The position numbers were made by a program, and so were the translations under genes. Shown here one piece after another: positions 1 to 9,639 of a stretch of 41,748 nt of DNA. The first letter of the stretch is position 1. Every line of letters begins with the position of its first letter. The stretch comes from Actinomadura fibrosa (lineage in GTDB: Bacteria; Actinomycetota; Actinomycetes; Streptosporangiales; Streptosporangiaceae). The notes under the pieces were generated by a model. That model searched no databases. It was not told the origin of the DNA and saw only the letters and a list, made by a program, of their open reading frames with translations. The stretch is taken from contig NZ_CAACUY010000067.1 in NCBI RefSeq assembly GCF_900659615.1, positions 1 through 41,748 of the forward strand, read 5' to 3'.

Positions 1-1
1 G

Positions 2-801
<800 letters not shown>

Positions 802-805
<4 letters not shown>

Positions 806-2256
806 CCGTGCGGCCGCCCGACCACTCGCTCGTACGGCTCCTGGACGGTTGGCTGCCCCGGCAGCGGTGGTTCGGCGGCAAGGGCACCCCGATCGACGAG
901 CTGTCGATCGGGACGGCGACCGCGCTGCTCACCGGCGACCCCGCGCTGCACCACCTCGTCCTGGACGTCCGGCAGGGCGACCGCGTCGACCACTACCAGG
1001 TGCTGCTGGGGGTGCGGCGCACGCTGCCCGAGCGGCTGCGGGGCCACGAGATCGGGCGGCTGGCCGGGGAGGACGGGATCGCCGGGCACGTCTACGACGC
1101 CGTCCACGACCCGGACCTCACCCGGCCGCTCCTCGCGCACATGGCCGGGGAGACGACCGTCGGCCCGCTGCGGTTCCGGCACGCGCCCGGCGACGCCGTC
1201 CGGACGGACCTGGACGGCGTGCCCGGGTCCGCGGAGCAGAGCAACACCTCGCTGATCTACGGCGACGCGTACATCTGCAAGCTGTTCCGCCGGCTGTCGC
1301 CCGGCGTGAACCCCGACCTGGAGGTCAACCTCGCGCTGTCGCGGGTGGGCTGCACGCACGTGCCCGCCGTGCACGGCTGGATCGAGCTGGAGGCCGGCGG
1401 CGACGGCGCCGGGGCCGAGCCCGTCACGCTCGCCCTGCTGTCGGAGTTCCTGCGCGGCGCGACCGACGGCTGGCAGCTCGCCCTGACCAGCGTCCGCGAC
1501 TGGTACGCCCAGCCGGCGCCGCAGGACCAGCCCGCCGCGGACGCGGTGGCGGACGCCGGCGGCGACTTCGCGGCCGAGGCGGAACGGCTCGGTGCCGCGA
1601 CCGCCGAGGTCCACCGGGACCTCGCCGAGGCGTTCGGGGTGGTGCAGGCGTCCGAGGCGGAGCTGCGGGCGATGGCCGACGGGATGGCCGCGCAGCTCGA
1701 CGAGGTCGCGGCGGACGTGCCCGAGCTGCGCCCGCACGTCCCGGCGATCCGCGCGGTCTTCGCCGAGGTGGCGGACGCGGGGCCGCTGCCGTTCCAGCGC
1801 GTCCACGGCGACTACCACCTCGGCCAGGTCCTGCGGGCCGGGTCGGGGTGGGTGCTGCTCGACTTCGAGGGCGAGCCCGCCCGCACCCCCGGCGAGCGCC
1901 GCGCCCTCGCCCACCCGCTCCGCGACGTCGCCGGCATGCTCCGCTCCTTCGAGTACGCGGCCCGCTTCCTCCTGGCGGGCGGGGAGGCCGCGGGCCTCGG
2001 GCCGGTCGGCACGGGGGCGGCGGCCGACGAGACGCCGGACGCGCTGGAGTGGCGCGCCCAGGCGTGGGCGGAGCGGAACCGAGCCGCGTTCTGCCGCGGC
2101 TACGCGGCGGCCGGCGGCCCCGACCCGGACGCGCACCGGGCGCTGGTGCGGGCGTTCGAGTTCGACAAGGCCGTGTACGAGGTCCGCTACGAGGCGCGGA
2201 ACCGGCCGTCCTGGCTCCCGGTCCCGCTGAAGTCCCTAGCCCGCCTGGCGAACTGA
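802..2256 (+). CDS. pep2: Maltokinase (ATP-dependent maltose 1-phosphotransferase)
   Basis: Phosphorylates maltose to maltose 1-phosphate, the donor used by GlgE to extend alpha-glucan. The 484-residue protein has the N-terminal maltokinase cap (LLDGWLPRQRWFGGKG near residues 14-29) and the aminoglycoside-phosphotransferase-like catalytic motif HGDYHLGQ near residue 335, followed by the metal-binding LLDFEGEP near 352. The GTG start at 802 overlaps the treS stop by 4 bases, as usual in the treS-pep2 pair; the upstream GAAGAGGTG acts as ribosome site. glgB, the usual next gene, is displaced by about 1.8 kb here. Confidence 0.93.
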
Positions 2257-2344
2257 CAGCGACGACCTCAGCGACCGCGGCGACCTCAGCGACCGCGACG
2301 ACCGCGACGACCGCGACGACCGCGACGACCGCGACGACCTCAGC
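2255..2344. repeat. 9-bp tandem repeat directly after pep2
   Basis: Nine consecutive 9-bp units fill 2264-2344: GACCTCAGC, GACCGCGGC, GACCTCAGC, five copies of GACCGCGAC, and GACCTCAGC. A degenerate tenth unit (GACAGCGAC) precedes them, starting one base inside the pep2 stop codon. It is a microsatellite-like array outside coding sequence and likely to vary in copy number between strains. No promoter or terminator structure is evident in it. Confidence 0.9.
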
Positions 2345-2404
2345 CACGCACGCGAACGCGTTGACGACGCGGGGAGGCGACGCCGGAGGCGAGCCTCCCC
2401 GCGG

Positions 2405-2465
2405 AGATCGCGAAGCGATGCAGCGTTCGCCCAGGAGCGGTCACGGGGCGAGCCGCCAGGCGAGC
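2405..2465. repeat. Dispersed intergenic repeat, copy 1
   Basis: The blocks CGAAGCGATGCAGCGTTCGC (2411-2430) and GAGCCGCCAGGCGAGC (about 2450-2465) recur almost unchanged at 9721-9757, in the opposite order. The first block has inverted ends (GCGAA...TTCGC), so it could fold. Both copies lie between genes. This looks like a small non-coding repeat family rather than coding DNA. Confidence 0.6.
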
Positions 2466-2489
2466 GCCGTGGGCCGTGAGTGAATCAAA

Positions 2490-3257
2490 CTAGAGGTCGA
2501 TCGAGTAGTCGAGGATGACTCGGTCGGCGGGCAGGACGATGTCGCGGCAGACCTCCATGACGCCCGCGTGCGCGAGCATGCGGCGGGTGATGGCGAGGAC
2601 GGGCACGCCGCCGGTCATGCGGAGCGTCTCGGCCTCCTCCGGGGTCGGCATGCGGGAGCGGACCGACTCCTCGACGCGGATCGGCGGGTGGCCGAGGTAG
2701 GCCAGCTGGGCGAGGGTGCCGCCGGGCCAGGGCTCGCGCGCGGGGTCGGACACGGGCGTGCCGCCGACGAGGTCCCACGGCAGGAAGTTGACGGAGATCT
2801 GCTGCGGCTCGCCGCGGGAGTAGAAGACGAACCGGCGGCGCAGCAGCTCGGTTCCGGTGGGCAGCTCGAACAGCGCGCCGAGGTCGGCGTCGGCGCGGAC
2901 GCGGGCGTACTCCCGGTCGAGACGGTACTCGTCCCAGCTGATGCGCTGGTCGCGGGTGAAGGTCGTCTCGGGCACGGCCATCGGCACCGTCACGCCCCGG
3001 TAGCGTTCCATCGCCACGCGGCGCGCCGGCGGGACGACGCGGACGACGGTGCCGCCGCCGCGCCGGGTCTCCACGAGCCCCTCGCCGCGCAGCAGGGCGA
3101 CGGCCTGGCGGACCACGATCTCCGAGACGCCGTGGGCCGCGCACAGCTCCGCCATGGTCGGCAGCCGCGTTCCCTGCGGAAGGCTGCCGTCCCGGATCCC
3201 CTCGCGCAGCGTGTCGGCGATGCGCAGGTAGGCGGGACGGTCCGGCACGGGCGTCAC
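2490..3257 (-). CDS. GntR-family transcriptional regulator, HutC/UTRA type
   Basis: DNA-binding regulator of 255 residues. Residues about 8-75 form the GntR winged helix (YLRIADTLREGIRDGSLPQG, then VSEIVVRQAVALLRGEGLV), and residues about 95-250 resemble the UTRA effector domain (FVFYSRGEPQQISVNFLPWD; ITRRMLAHAG). I chose the GTG at 3257 because GGAGGGGAGGTG lies directly upstream; an open frame continues to an ATG at 3350 but has Arg-rich, non-conserved sequence. It is divergent from the small gene at 3464 and interrupts the usual pep2-glgB order. Effector unknown. A GTATAC-centred near-palindrome in the divergent promoter is a candidate binding site. Confidence 0.88.
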   Translation of the reverse strand: MTPVPDRPAYLRIADTLREGIRDGSLPQGTRLPTMAELCAAHGVSEIVVRQAVALLRGEGLVETRRGGGTVVRVVPPARRVAMERYRGVTVPMAVPETTFTRDQRISWDEYRLDREYARVRADADLGALFELPTGTELLRRRFVFYSRGEPQQISVNFLPWDLVGGTPVSDPAREPWPGGTLAQLAYLGHPPIRVEESVRSRMPTPEEAETLRMTGGVPVLAITRRMLAHAGVMEVCRDIVLPADRVILDYSIDL

Positions 3258-3396
3258 CTCCCCTCCTCGGCGCGCCCCCGGCATGCGGCGCGCCGTCCGA
3301 CGCGCCGTTCGACGCCGCGTTCGATGCTGGCCGGCTCCCCTGCCATCCATACCTCCCGCGCGCTATCCCCGGGGGGACGGTCCGCTTACGGACAGC

Positions 3397-3432
3397 TTGA
3401 CACCTCTCGGGCTGAGTAAGACTTTTGTATAC
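3397..3432 (+). promoter_or_regulatory. Promoter of the small gene with a candidate GntR operator
   Basis: TTGACA (3397-3402) is a consensus -35 hexamer; 17 bases later lies GACTTT (3420-3425) as a weak -10. At the expected transcription start sits TTTGTATACAGA (about 3425-3436), a near-palindrome around GTATAC (3427-3432). Placement suggests autoregulation by the divergent GntR protein. The site is inferred from position and symmetry only. Confidence 0.45.
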
Positions 3433-3463
3433 AGAAGAGCGCCTCGGGGAAAGGACGACCTTG

Positions 3464-3667
3464 ATGGGCGACTTCGAGGATCTGAAGGCGGCCATCGAGA
3501 GCGAGTTCCCCGGCTGGCTGGTGTGGCGCAGCGACGCCGGGCGCTGGTACGCCACCCGCAGCACCGACCTCACCGACGCCGAACTCCGGGCCGGATATGC
3601 GATGACGGTCGCCGCCGACGACTCCGACGGGTTGCGGGAGCTCCTCCGCGAGCAGGAGAGCGGATGA
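3464..3667 (+). CDS. Small hypothetical protein paired with the GntR gene
   Basis: A 67-residue acidic protein starting MGDFEDLKAAIESEFPGW. It has no signal peptide or membrane segment. The ATG at 3464 is preceded by AAAGGA at good spacing; an upstream in-frame ATG at 3425 would lie inside the promoter region. Trp/Tyr-rich centre (GWLVWRSDAGRWYATR) followed by an acidic helical tail. Small proteins of this type often sit beside GntR regulators in actinomycetes, but I cannot give a function. It is followed by a strong hairpin. Confidence 0.7.
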   Translation: MGDFEDLKAAIESEFPGWLVWRSDAGRWYATRSTDLTDAELRAGYAMTVAADDSDGLRELLREQESG

Positions 3668-3703
3668 GACCGCAGGTGGGACCGGCCGGGCAGGGGGGAT
3701 GCA

Positions 3704-3737
3704 CGGCCCGGTCCGCGCACGGGGGCGGACCGGGCCG
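3704..3737 (+). terminator. Hairpin after the small gene
   Basis: A perfect 13-bp inverted repeat (CGGCCCGGTCCGC at 3704-3716 and its complement at 3725-3737) with an 8-base loop begins 36 bases after the stop at 3667. There is no U tract, as is common for actinomycete terminators. It probably ends the small-gene transcript before glgB. Confidence 0.65.
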
Positions 3738-3836
3738 GGACGAACCGGGACGGAAGGTACCTGTGGCGCTCAGGTGACAGAGGAGTGGATCCCAGGGCGG
3801 CGGGGTCGATGTCACCCCTGGGGCCAGGTAGACGTG

Positions 3837-3899
3837 ACCGCACGGGCGGCGCATTTCGGCGCGACCCCCACACGCTCGGTGTCGCGCCGCCCGTGCGGT
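3837..3899. promoter_or_regulatory. Long inverted repeat in the glgB leader region
   Basis: ACCGCACGGGCGGCGC (3837-3852) is perfectly complementary to 3884-3899, with a 31-base loop. The loop and right arm also contain GGCGCGAC (3858-3865), complementary to GTCGCGCC (3881-3888), which would form a competing hairpin. Mutually exclusive stems upstream of glgB could mean attenuation, a terminator or a protein site. No gene is visible in 3668-4052; it holds this structure, the hairpin at 3704 and the glgB ribosome site. Confidence 0.5.
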
Positions 3900-4052
3900 C
3901 ATGCAAGGACGAGACGGACAGAGCGGTCAGATGGCGCGGCTCTGAACAAACCACAATCTCCTGGAAACGGGTCGCCTCCACGAGTGAGAGGAGCGGATCT
4001 ACGGGCACTCCTACTGGGTAACAGCATCAGCGGACGAGGAGGCCATGACGCC

Positions 4053-6296
4053 ATGGCACGGGTGACGCGCGCCGAGATCGAACGGCTCGTCGGAGGCGAC
4101 CACCATGACCCCCACGGCATCCTCGGGGCGCACCCCGACCGGTCGGGCATCACCATCCGGGCGCTCCGCCCGATGGCGGAGAAGGTCGAGGTGGTGCTGC
4201 CGAGCGGTGACCGCCACGCGCTCCGCCACTTCCACGAGGGGGTGTTCGCCGGGACCCTGCCCTCCGGCACGTCGCTCGCCGGCGCCGACGAGGACAGTGC
4301 GCCCCTTGCCGTACCCGACTACCGGCTCGCCGTCACTTACGGTGACGGGACCGAGACGATCCAGGACGACCCTTACCGGCATCTGCCGACGCTCGGTGAG
4401 CTCGACCTCCATTTGATCAGCGAGGGACGGCACGAGGAGCTGTGGCGGGCGCTGGGCGCGCGCGTCCGCACCTACTCCTCGGCGTTCGGGCCCGTGACGG
4501 GCACCGGGTTCGCGGTGTGGGCGCCGACGGCGCGCGGCGTGCGCGTGGTCGGCGACTTCAACCACTGGGACGGGCGCGCGTTCCCGATGCGGTCGCTCGG
4601 CTCGACCGGCGTCTGGGAGCTGTTCGTCCCCGAGGTCGGCGACGGCATGTGCTACAAGTTCGAGATCCTCGGCCCGGACGGCGTGTGGCGCGCCAAGGCC
4701 GACCCGATGGCGCAGTTCACCGAGCGCCCGCCGGCGACGGCGTCCCGCGTGTTCACCTCGTCCTACGAGTGGGCCGACGGCGAGTGGATGAGCGCCCGCA
4801 AGGGGCACGACTGGCTGCACGAGCCGATGAGCGTGTACGAGGTGCACCTCGGTTCGTGGCGGCCCGGCCTCGGCTACCGGGAGCTGGCCGAGGAGCTGAC
4901 GGACTACGTCCGCGACATGGGCTTCACGCACGTGGAGCTGCTGCCCGTCGCCGAGCACCCGTACGGGCCGTCCTGGGGCTACCAGGTGACCTCGTACTAC
5001 GCGCCGACCTCGCGGTTCGGGGACCCCGACGACTTCCGGTACCTCGTCGACCGGCTCCACCAGGCCGGCATCGGCGTGATCATGGACTGGGTGCCCGCGC
5101 ACTTCCCCAAGGACGAGTGGGCGCTGGCGCGCTTCGACGGCACCGCGCTGTACGAGCACGAGGACCCGGCGCGCGGCGAGCACCCCGACTGGGGCACGCT
5201 CGTGTTCAACTTCGGGCGCGCCGAGGTCCGCAACTTCCTCGTGGCCAACGCGTCGTACTGGCTGGAGGAGTTCCACATCGACGGGCTGCGCGTGGACGCC
5301 GTGGCCTCGATGCTCTACCTCGACTACTCGCGCAACGAGGGCGAGTGGACGCCGAACATCTACGGCGGCCGCGAGAACCTGGAGGCGATCTCCTTCCTCC
5401 AGGAGATGAACGCGACCGTCTACAAGCGCAACCCGGGCGTCATGACGATCGCCGAGGAGTCCACGGCCTGGCCCGGCGTCTCCCGGCCCACGCACCTCGG
5501 CGGGCTCGGGTTCGGGTTCAAGTGGAACATGGGCTGGATGCACGACACCCTGTCGTACCTGAGCCACGAGCCCGTCTTCCGGAACTACCACCACAACGAG
5601 ATCACGTTCTCGCTGGTGTACGCGTTCGCGGAGAACTACGTCCTGCCCCTGTCCCACGACGAGGTCGTCCACGGGAAGGGCTCGCTGCTGAGCAAGATGC
5701 CGGGCGACACCTGGCAGAAGTTCGCGGGCCTCCGCGCGCTGCTCGCCTACATGTGGTCGCACCCGGGCAAGCAGCTGCTGTTCATGGGGCAGGAGTTCGG
5801 CCAGGGCGCCGAGTGGGCGGAGCAGCGGTCGCTGGACTGGTGGCTCCTGGAGAACGCCGCCGAGGGCGCCCACCACCTGGGCCTCCAGCGGCTCGTCCGC
5901 GAGCTGAACCACGCCTACCAGGCCGAGCCCGCGCTGTGGACGCGCGACGCCGACCACGAGGGCTTCCGCTGGATCGACGGGAACGATGCGGGCGGGAACA
6001 CGCTGTCCTACCTGCGGTACGGGACGTCCGACGGCGGCGAGCAGCCGGTGCTGGCCTGCGTGGTCAACTTCGCGGGCACCCCCCACGAGGACTACCGGAT
6101 CGGGCTGCCGCACGCGGGCGCATGGCGGGAGGTCATCAACACCGACGCCTACGAGTACGGCGGCAGCGGCGTCGGCAACCTCGGCCGGGTCGAGGCGACG
6201 GACGAGCCCTGCCACGGCCTGCCCGCGTCCTCCGTGCTGCGCGTCCCGCCCCTCGGTGCCGTCTGGCTCGTCCCGGAGCGCGACACGACGCCCTAG
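4053..6296 (+). CDS. glgB: 1,4-alpha-glucan branching enzyme
   Basis: Makes alpha-1,6 branches in glycogen or GlgE-type glucan. The 747-residue length is normal for GH13_9 GlgB. An N-terminal extra domain and CBM48 (FAVWAPTARGVRVVGDFNHW) precede the GH13 barrel. Catalytic residues are visible: Asp415 in DGLRVDAVASM, Glu468 in IAEEST and Asp536 in SHDEVVHGKGS, each offset by 10 from the E. coli enzyme. The ATG at 4053 (MARVTRAEIERLVGG) has GAGGAGG about 10 bases upstream; the frame is open further upstream but non-conserved. It belongs functionally with treS and pep2, though a GntR module separates them. Confidence 0.97.
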   Translation: MARVTRAEIERLVGGDHHDPHGILGAHPDRSGITIRALRPMAEKVEVVLPSGDRHALRHFHEGVFAGTLPSGTSLAGADEDSAPLAVPDYRLAVTYGDGTETIQDDPYRHLPTLGELDLHLISEGRHEELWRALGARVRTYSSAFGPVTGTGFAVWAPTARGVRVVGDFNHWDGRAFPMRSLGSTGVWELFVPEVGDGMCYKFEILGPDGVWRAKADPMAQFTERPPATASRVFTSSYEWADGEWMSARKGHDWLHEPMSVYEVHLGSWRPGLGYRELAEELTDYVRDMGFTHVELLPVAEHPYGPSWGYQVTSYYAPTSRFGDPDDFRYLVDRLHQAGIGVIMDWVPAHFPKDEWALARFDGTALYEHEDPARGEHPDWGTLVFNFGRAEVRNFLVANASYWLEEFHIDGLRVDAVASMLYLDYSRNEGEWTPNIYGGRENLEAISFLQEMNATVYKRNPGVMTIAEESTAWPGVSRPTHLGGLGFGFKWNMGWMHDTLSYLSHEPVFRNYHHNEITFSLVYAFAENYVLPLSHDEVVHGKGSLLSKMPGDTWQKFAGLRALLAYMWSHPGKQLLFMGQEFGQGAEWAEQRSLDWWLLENAAEGAHHLGLQRLVRELNHAYQAEPALWTRDADHEGFRWIDGNDAGGNTLSYLRYGTSDGGEQPVLACVVNFAGTPHEDYRIGLPHAGAWREVINTDAYEYGGSGVGNLGRVEATDEPCHGLPASSVLRVPPLGAVWLVPERDTTP

Positions 6297-6305
6297 GGTG
6301 GCGGC

Positions 6306-6701
6306 ATGATCGCCGCCCAGCGCCTGCACATCGTCCCGTCCCGGTTCCTCGTGGAGCACCTGCCGAACGCGACGTTCCCCGAGGACGACGAGTGGATCGC
6401 CCTGGTCCGCGCCCCCGAGGGCCTCACCGTCGTCCGGGAGGCGTCACCGTTCACCGAGGCGGAGCGGTGGGCGGGGTTCTACGGGGAGGCGGGGCACGGC
6501 CTCGACGTCCCCGGCATGCTGGCGGCGATCGTGGGGCCGCTCGGCGAGGCGGGCGTGTCGGTGTTCGTCGCCTCGACCTACCACGCCGACCTGGTGCTCG
6601 TCCCGGAGCACCGGCTCGACGAGGCGGCCGGCGTCCTCACCGACGCCGGCCACCGGATCGTCGGTCCGCAAGCCGGTCGAGGAGCCACCGGGGCCCGGTG
6701 A
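6306..6701 (+). CDS. ACT-domain (CASTOR-like) protein
   Basis: A 131-residue cytosolic protein with two ACT-type halves: residues about 10-60 (LVRAPEGLTVVREASPF) and 60-120 (GPLGEAGVSVFVASTYHADLVLV followed by DEAAGVLTDAGHRIV). The second half matches the COG3603/ACT_7 pattern of amino-acid-binding regulators. It starts 9 bases after glgB with GGGTGGCGGC as ribosome site, so it may be co-transcribed. Its last 65 bases overlap the end of the convergent NUDIX gene. Ligand unknown. Confidence 0.8.
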   Translation: MIAAQRLHIVPSRFLVEHLPNATFPEDDEWIALVRAPEGLTVVREASPFTEAERWAGFYGEAGHGLDVPGMLAAIVGPLGEAGVSVFVASTYHADLVLVPEHRLDEAAGVLTDAGHRIVGPQAGRGATGAR

Positions 6702-7524
6702 CGGCGGCCCCCGCCGCGGCGCAGCGCGACCGCAGCTCCCGGTCCGCCGTCACCACGAGGTGGACGGCGTCCGGGTCGGGGCGGCCGAGCAGGTCCACGA
6801 TGTGGTCGTCGCCGCTGCCGGACGCGGCCTCGACCCGCAGCCCGGACACGGGCTCGTCGGCCACCTTCCGCGCCGCGCCCTCGACGACCAGGACGATCTC
6901 CGGAAAGCACAGGTCGAACGGAACCAGCCCATCGGGCACACCCGTGACGCCCTTGTTCAGCACCGCGAGGTCGTCACGCAGGCGGGCGTTGGCACCGGCG
7001 CGGTCCTTCCACCATCCGTCCGCCCGCGCGCCGACCACGTTCGCCGCGTCCACCACGAGGACGAGCCTCTTCATGGCGTCGCGGAGACGCGGCCAGGACT
7101 GCTCGAACGGCGCGAAGAGCTTGCGCTCCTCGACCTCCTCGGCCCGCACCCACCGCGCCCTGCGCGTCTCGCGGGAGGCGGGCCGCACATCGACGCGTTC
7201 CGCCAGCGCGCCCACCACCGACGTAAACGACCAGCCGCCGTGGTCCTCGACGAGCGTGCCGTGCACGTCCACGAGATTCGTGTCGAGCGTGCTCTCCTCG
7301 GACGTCTCGCGGAGGGCACCCGCCACCGGGTCCTCGTGGCTGTGCATCGCCCCGCCGAACATGCCCCACGTCCCGCCGCCGAGCCCCCACCACGCGCGCT
7401 GCTGGAGCAGCACCCACACCTGGCCGTCGGGCTCGCGGCAGTAGGCCAGCAGGCCCGCCGCGCCGAACCGCCCCCAGTGCGTGTGCCCCTGGTCGCACGC
7501 CGCCCAACCGTCCCCGTCTCCCAT
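6637..7524 (-). CDS. NUDIX hydrolase fused to a NYN/PIN-like domain
   Basis: A 295-residue two-domain protein. Residues about 10-140 are a NUDIX domain with the Nudix box GGAMHSHEDPVAGALRETSEE. From about residue 150 (MKRLVLVVDAANVVGARADGWW) a second domain begins with the acidic VDAANVVG motif of NYN/PIN-type nucleases, then ...SGSGDDHIVDLL and VHLVVTADRELRSR, giving a plausible set of acidic residues. Actinomycetes often encode this second part as its own gene, usually labelled NTP pyrophosphohydrolase (from memory). The ATG at 7524 (MGDGDGWAACDQGH) is the first start that keeps the conserved N-terminus. The Met at the junction could be a relic or an internal start. Convergent with the ACT gene. 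Confidence 0.8.
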   Translation of the reverse strand: MGDGDGWAACDQGHTHWGRFGAAGLLAYCREPDGQVWVLLQQRAWWGLGGGTWGMFGGAMHSHEDPVAGALRETSEESTLDTNLVDVHGTLVEDHGGWSFTSVVGALAERVDVRPASRETRRARWVRAEEVEERKLFAPFEQSWPRLRDAMKRLVLVVDAANVVGARADGWWKDRAGANARLRDDLAVLNKGVTGVPDGLVPFDLCFPEIVLVVEGAARKVADEPVSGLRVEAASGSGDDHIVDLLGRPDPDAVHLVVTADRELRSRCAAAGAAVTGPRWLLDRLADRRSGGRRR

Positions 7525-7612
7525 AGTGCGACAGTATCCACTGGGTGATCCCGGTACCGTCCGCGTGCGTCTTAGGGGACGATGCCGGTCGACCCTGCCG
7601 AGGAGCCCCCCG

Positions 7613-9028
7613 ATGCCCGCCCTGCCCCTGGAGCACGACGACCCGCGCACCATCGGCCGCTACCGGCTGACCGGAAGGCTCGGCGAGGGCGGCCAAGGCG
7701 TCGTGTACCTCGGCGAGGGGCCGTCCGGGGAACGCGTCGCGGTCAAGGTCCTGAAGACCACCGACGCCGCCGCCCGCGCCCGCTTCGCACGGGAGATGCG
7801 CGCGGCCCGCCAGGTCGCCGCGTTCTGCACGGCCGCCGTCCTCGACTCGTCCGCCGAGGGCGAGGTCCCCTACGTCGTCAGCGAGTTCATCGACGGCCCG
7901 TCCCTCCAGCAGCGCGTCGCCGAGCGGGGCCCGCTGCGCGGCGGCGAGCTGCACCGCCTCGCCGTGAACACCGCGAGCGCGCTCGCCGCCGTCCACGGCG
8001 CCGGCATCGTGCACCGCGACCTCAAACCCGCCAACGTCCTCCTCGGCCCCGACGGCCCCCGCGTCGTCGACTTCGGCATCGCCCGCGCCATCGACGCCGA
8101 GACCCACACCCAGCTCGTCGGCACCCCCGCCTATTTCGCCCCGGAATGGCTCGAAGGGCATCCCCCCACCGACCGCTCCGACGTCTTCGCCTGGGCGGGC
8201 ACGATGGTCTACGCGGCCACCGGCCACCCGCCGTTCGGCCCGCCCACCAGCGTCCCCGCCACGCTGCACCGCATCGCCAACGGCGCCCCCGACCTGAACG
8301 GCGTCCCACCCGCCCTGCGCCCCCTGCTCGCCGAGTGCCTTGCCAAGGACCCGTCCCACCGCCCAACGGCCCGCGACCTGATGGTGCGCCTGGTAGACCC
8401 GTCCGCGACAACCGGCCCCCCGGCCCCCACGCACCCGCACCCCGCGCCGGGAACTCCCCCATACGCCGCCACCACCGTGACCGGCAGCCCCTCCCGCCGC
8501 CCGCGGAACCTCGCACTCGCCGCCGCCGTGGCCGCAGCCGCTGTGATCGCACTGGCCGCGACGACGTACGTCCTCCTCAGCGGCCAGAAGGACGACAAGC
8601 GCGACCCGGAGACAACGAAGACCAGCCGGACGTCCGAAGCCGCGAAGTCCTCGACGCCCACACAAGCGTCCACGACGAACGCGGGCAACGGCACCGTCCC
8701 GGCCGACTTCGCGGGCACGTGGAAGGGCACGCTGAAGCAGACGGGTGGCCTGACGCTCGGCGACTCGACCACGACGGTGACGATCCGGCTCACCGCGGGC
8801 AGCGCCAAGGGCACCGCCGACTACGAGACCTGGGACTGCCACAACACCCTGACGGTCAGCGCCTCGACGCCGACCAGAGTCGACTTCCAGGAGACGGTGA
8901 ACCAGACCAACGGGTCGACGGGCTTCTGCCAGGGCGGCACGGTGACGCTGGAGCGGGCGTCCGGCAGCCTGAAGTACACCTCGCCCGGCGTCGGCACCAC
9001 GACCGGCACGGTGAGCCGCGCGGGCTGA
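7613..9028 (+). CDS. Membrane Ser/Thr protein kinase with extracellular domain
   Basis: A 471-residue Pkn-type Hanks kinase. Residues about 17-262 are the kinase domain: glycine loop GEGGQGVV (24-31), Lys45 in VAVKVL, HRDLKPAN (134-141), DFG (153-155) and APE (176-178). A Pro/Thr-rich linker leads to one membrane segment at about 299-323 (LALAAAVAAAAVIALAATTY), then a Thr/Ser-rich stalk and an extracytoplasmic domain of about 110 residues with two or three Cys (DYETWDCHNTL; GFCQGG). There are no PASTA repeats, so it is not PknB. ATG 7613 has GAGGAG upstream. The external domain may sense a ligand or cell-wall state. Confidence 0.92.
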   Translation: MPALPLEHDDPRTIGRYRLTGRLGEGGQGVVYLGEGPSGERVAVKVLKTTDAAARARFAREMRAARQVAAFCTAAVLDSSAEGEVPYVVSEFIDGPSLQQRVAERGPLRGGELHRLAVNTASALAAVHGAGIVHRDLKPANVLLGPDGPRVVDFGIARAIDAETHTQLVGTPAYFAPEWLEGHPPTDRSDVFAWAGTMVYAATGHPPFGPPTSVPATLHRIANGAPDLNGVPPALRPLLAECLAKDPSHRPTARDLMVRLVDPSATTGPPAPTHPHPAPGTPPYAATTVTGSPSRRPRNLALAAAVAAAAVIALAATTYVLLSGQKDDKRDPETTKTSRTSEAAKSSTPTQASTTNAGNGTVPADFAGTWKGTLKQTGGLTLGDSTTTVTIRLTAGSAKGTADYETWDCHNTLTVSASTPTRVDFQETVNQTNGSTGFCQGGTVTLERASGSLKYTSPGVGTTTGTVSRAG

Positions 9029-9109
9029 CCCGTGACGAAGGGCACAGTGCCCCCGCGCCGGTCGCCGAATACCATTCGGGACGAATATCGCGTGATCAGG
9101 GAGAACGAG

Positions 9110-9613
9110 TTGAGCGTTGAGACAGGCGACCTGGAGCGGGACGCCGCGTTCCACCAGGAGGCGGCGAAGCTCTGGGACACGCTGTCCGGAGCCGAGCTGA
9201 TCGCCGCCATGGGCGAGGGACGATTCCCCCAGATCTCCGACATCAACGACCACATCGGCCAGATCATCACGTCCGCCGAGCCCGGCCGCGTCGAGATCTC
9301 CTGGACCCCGGACGAGCGGCTCTGCAACCCCGGCGGCATCGTCCACGGCGGCTACATCGCCATGATCCTCGACAACGCGGTGTGCCTGGCGGCGAGCAGC
9401 ACCCTCGACCACTTCATGCCGATGCTGACCCTGAACCTCAACATCGACTACCTGCGCGCCGTCCAGGCGGGCGCGACCCACACCGTCACCGGCACCTGCG
9501 TCCACCCCGGCAGCACCCGCATGGTCGCCAACGCGACGATCACCGACACGCGCGGCCGCCCGGTGGCCCAGGCATCCGCCAGCGTCCTCCCCAACAAGGC
9601 CTTCAAGAGGTAA
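9110..9613 (+). CDS. PaaI-family hotdog thioesterase
   Basis: Predicted acyl-CoA thioesterase of 167 residues. The hotdog motif NPGGIVHGGYIAMILDNAV is followed by LNLNIDYLRAVQAG and a C-terminal strand TITDTRGRPVAQAS, as in the PaaI/YbgC group. The start is uncertain: TTG at 9110 has GGGAG 9 bases upstream, GTG at 9092 and GTG at 9032 are in frame, the last lying 3 bases after the kinase stop but with no ribosome site. Substrate unknown. Confidence 0.85.
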   Translation: MSVETGDLERDAAFHQEAAKLWDTLSGAELIAAMGEGRFPQISDINDHIGQIITSAEPGRVEISWTPDERLCNPGGIVHGGYIAMILDNAVCLAASSTLDHFMPMLTLNLNIDYLRAVQAGATHTVTGTCVHPGSTRMVANATITDTRGRPVAQASASVLPNKAFKR

Positions 9614-9639
9614 GCGCGGCAGGAGAGGATCGCAGGTGG

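Noticed and set aside
2255..2344. CRISPR-like array after pep2
   Set aside because: Units are 9 bp with no spacers; it is a simple tandem repeat.
3425..3436. Exact match to the HutC-type GntR operator GTMTAKAC
   Set aside because: The site is GTATAC with a shorter centre and does not fit the 8-base consensus; retained only as a symmetric candidate operator.
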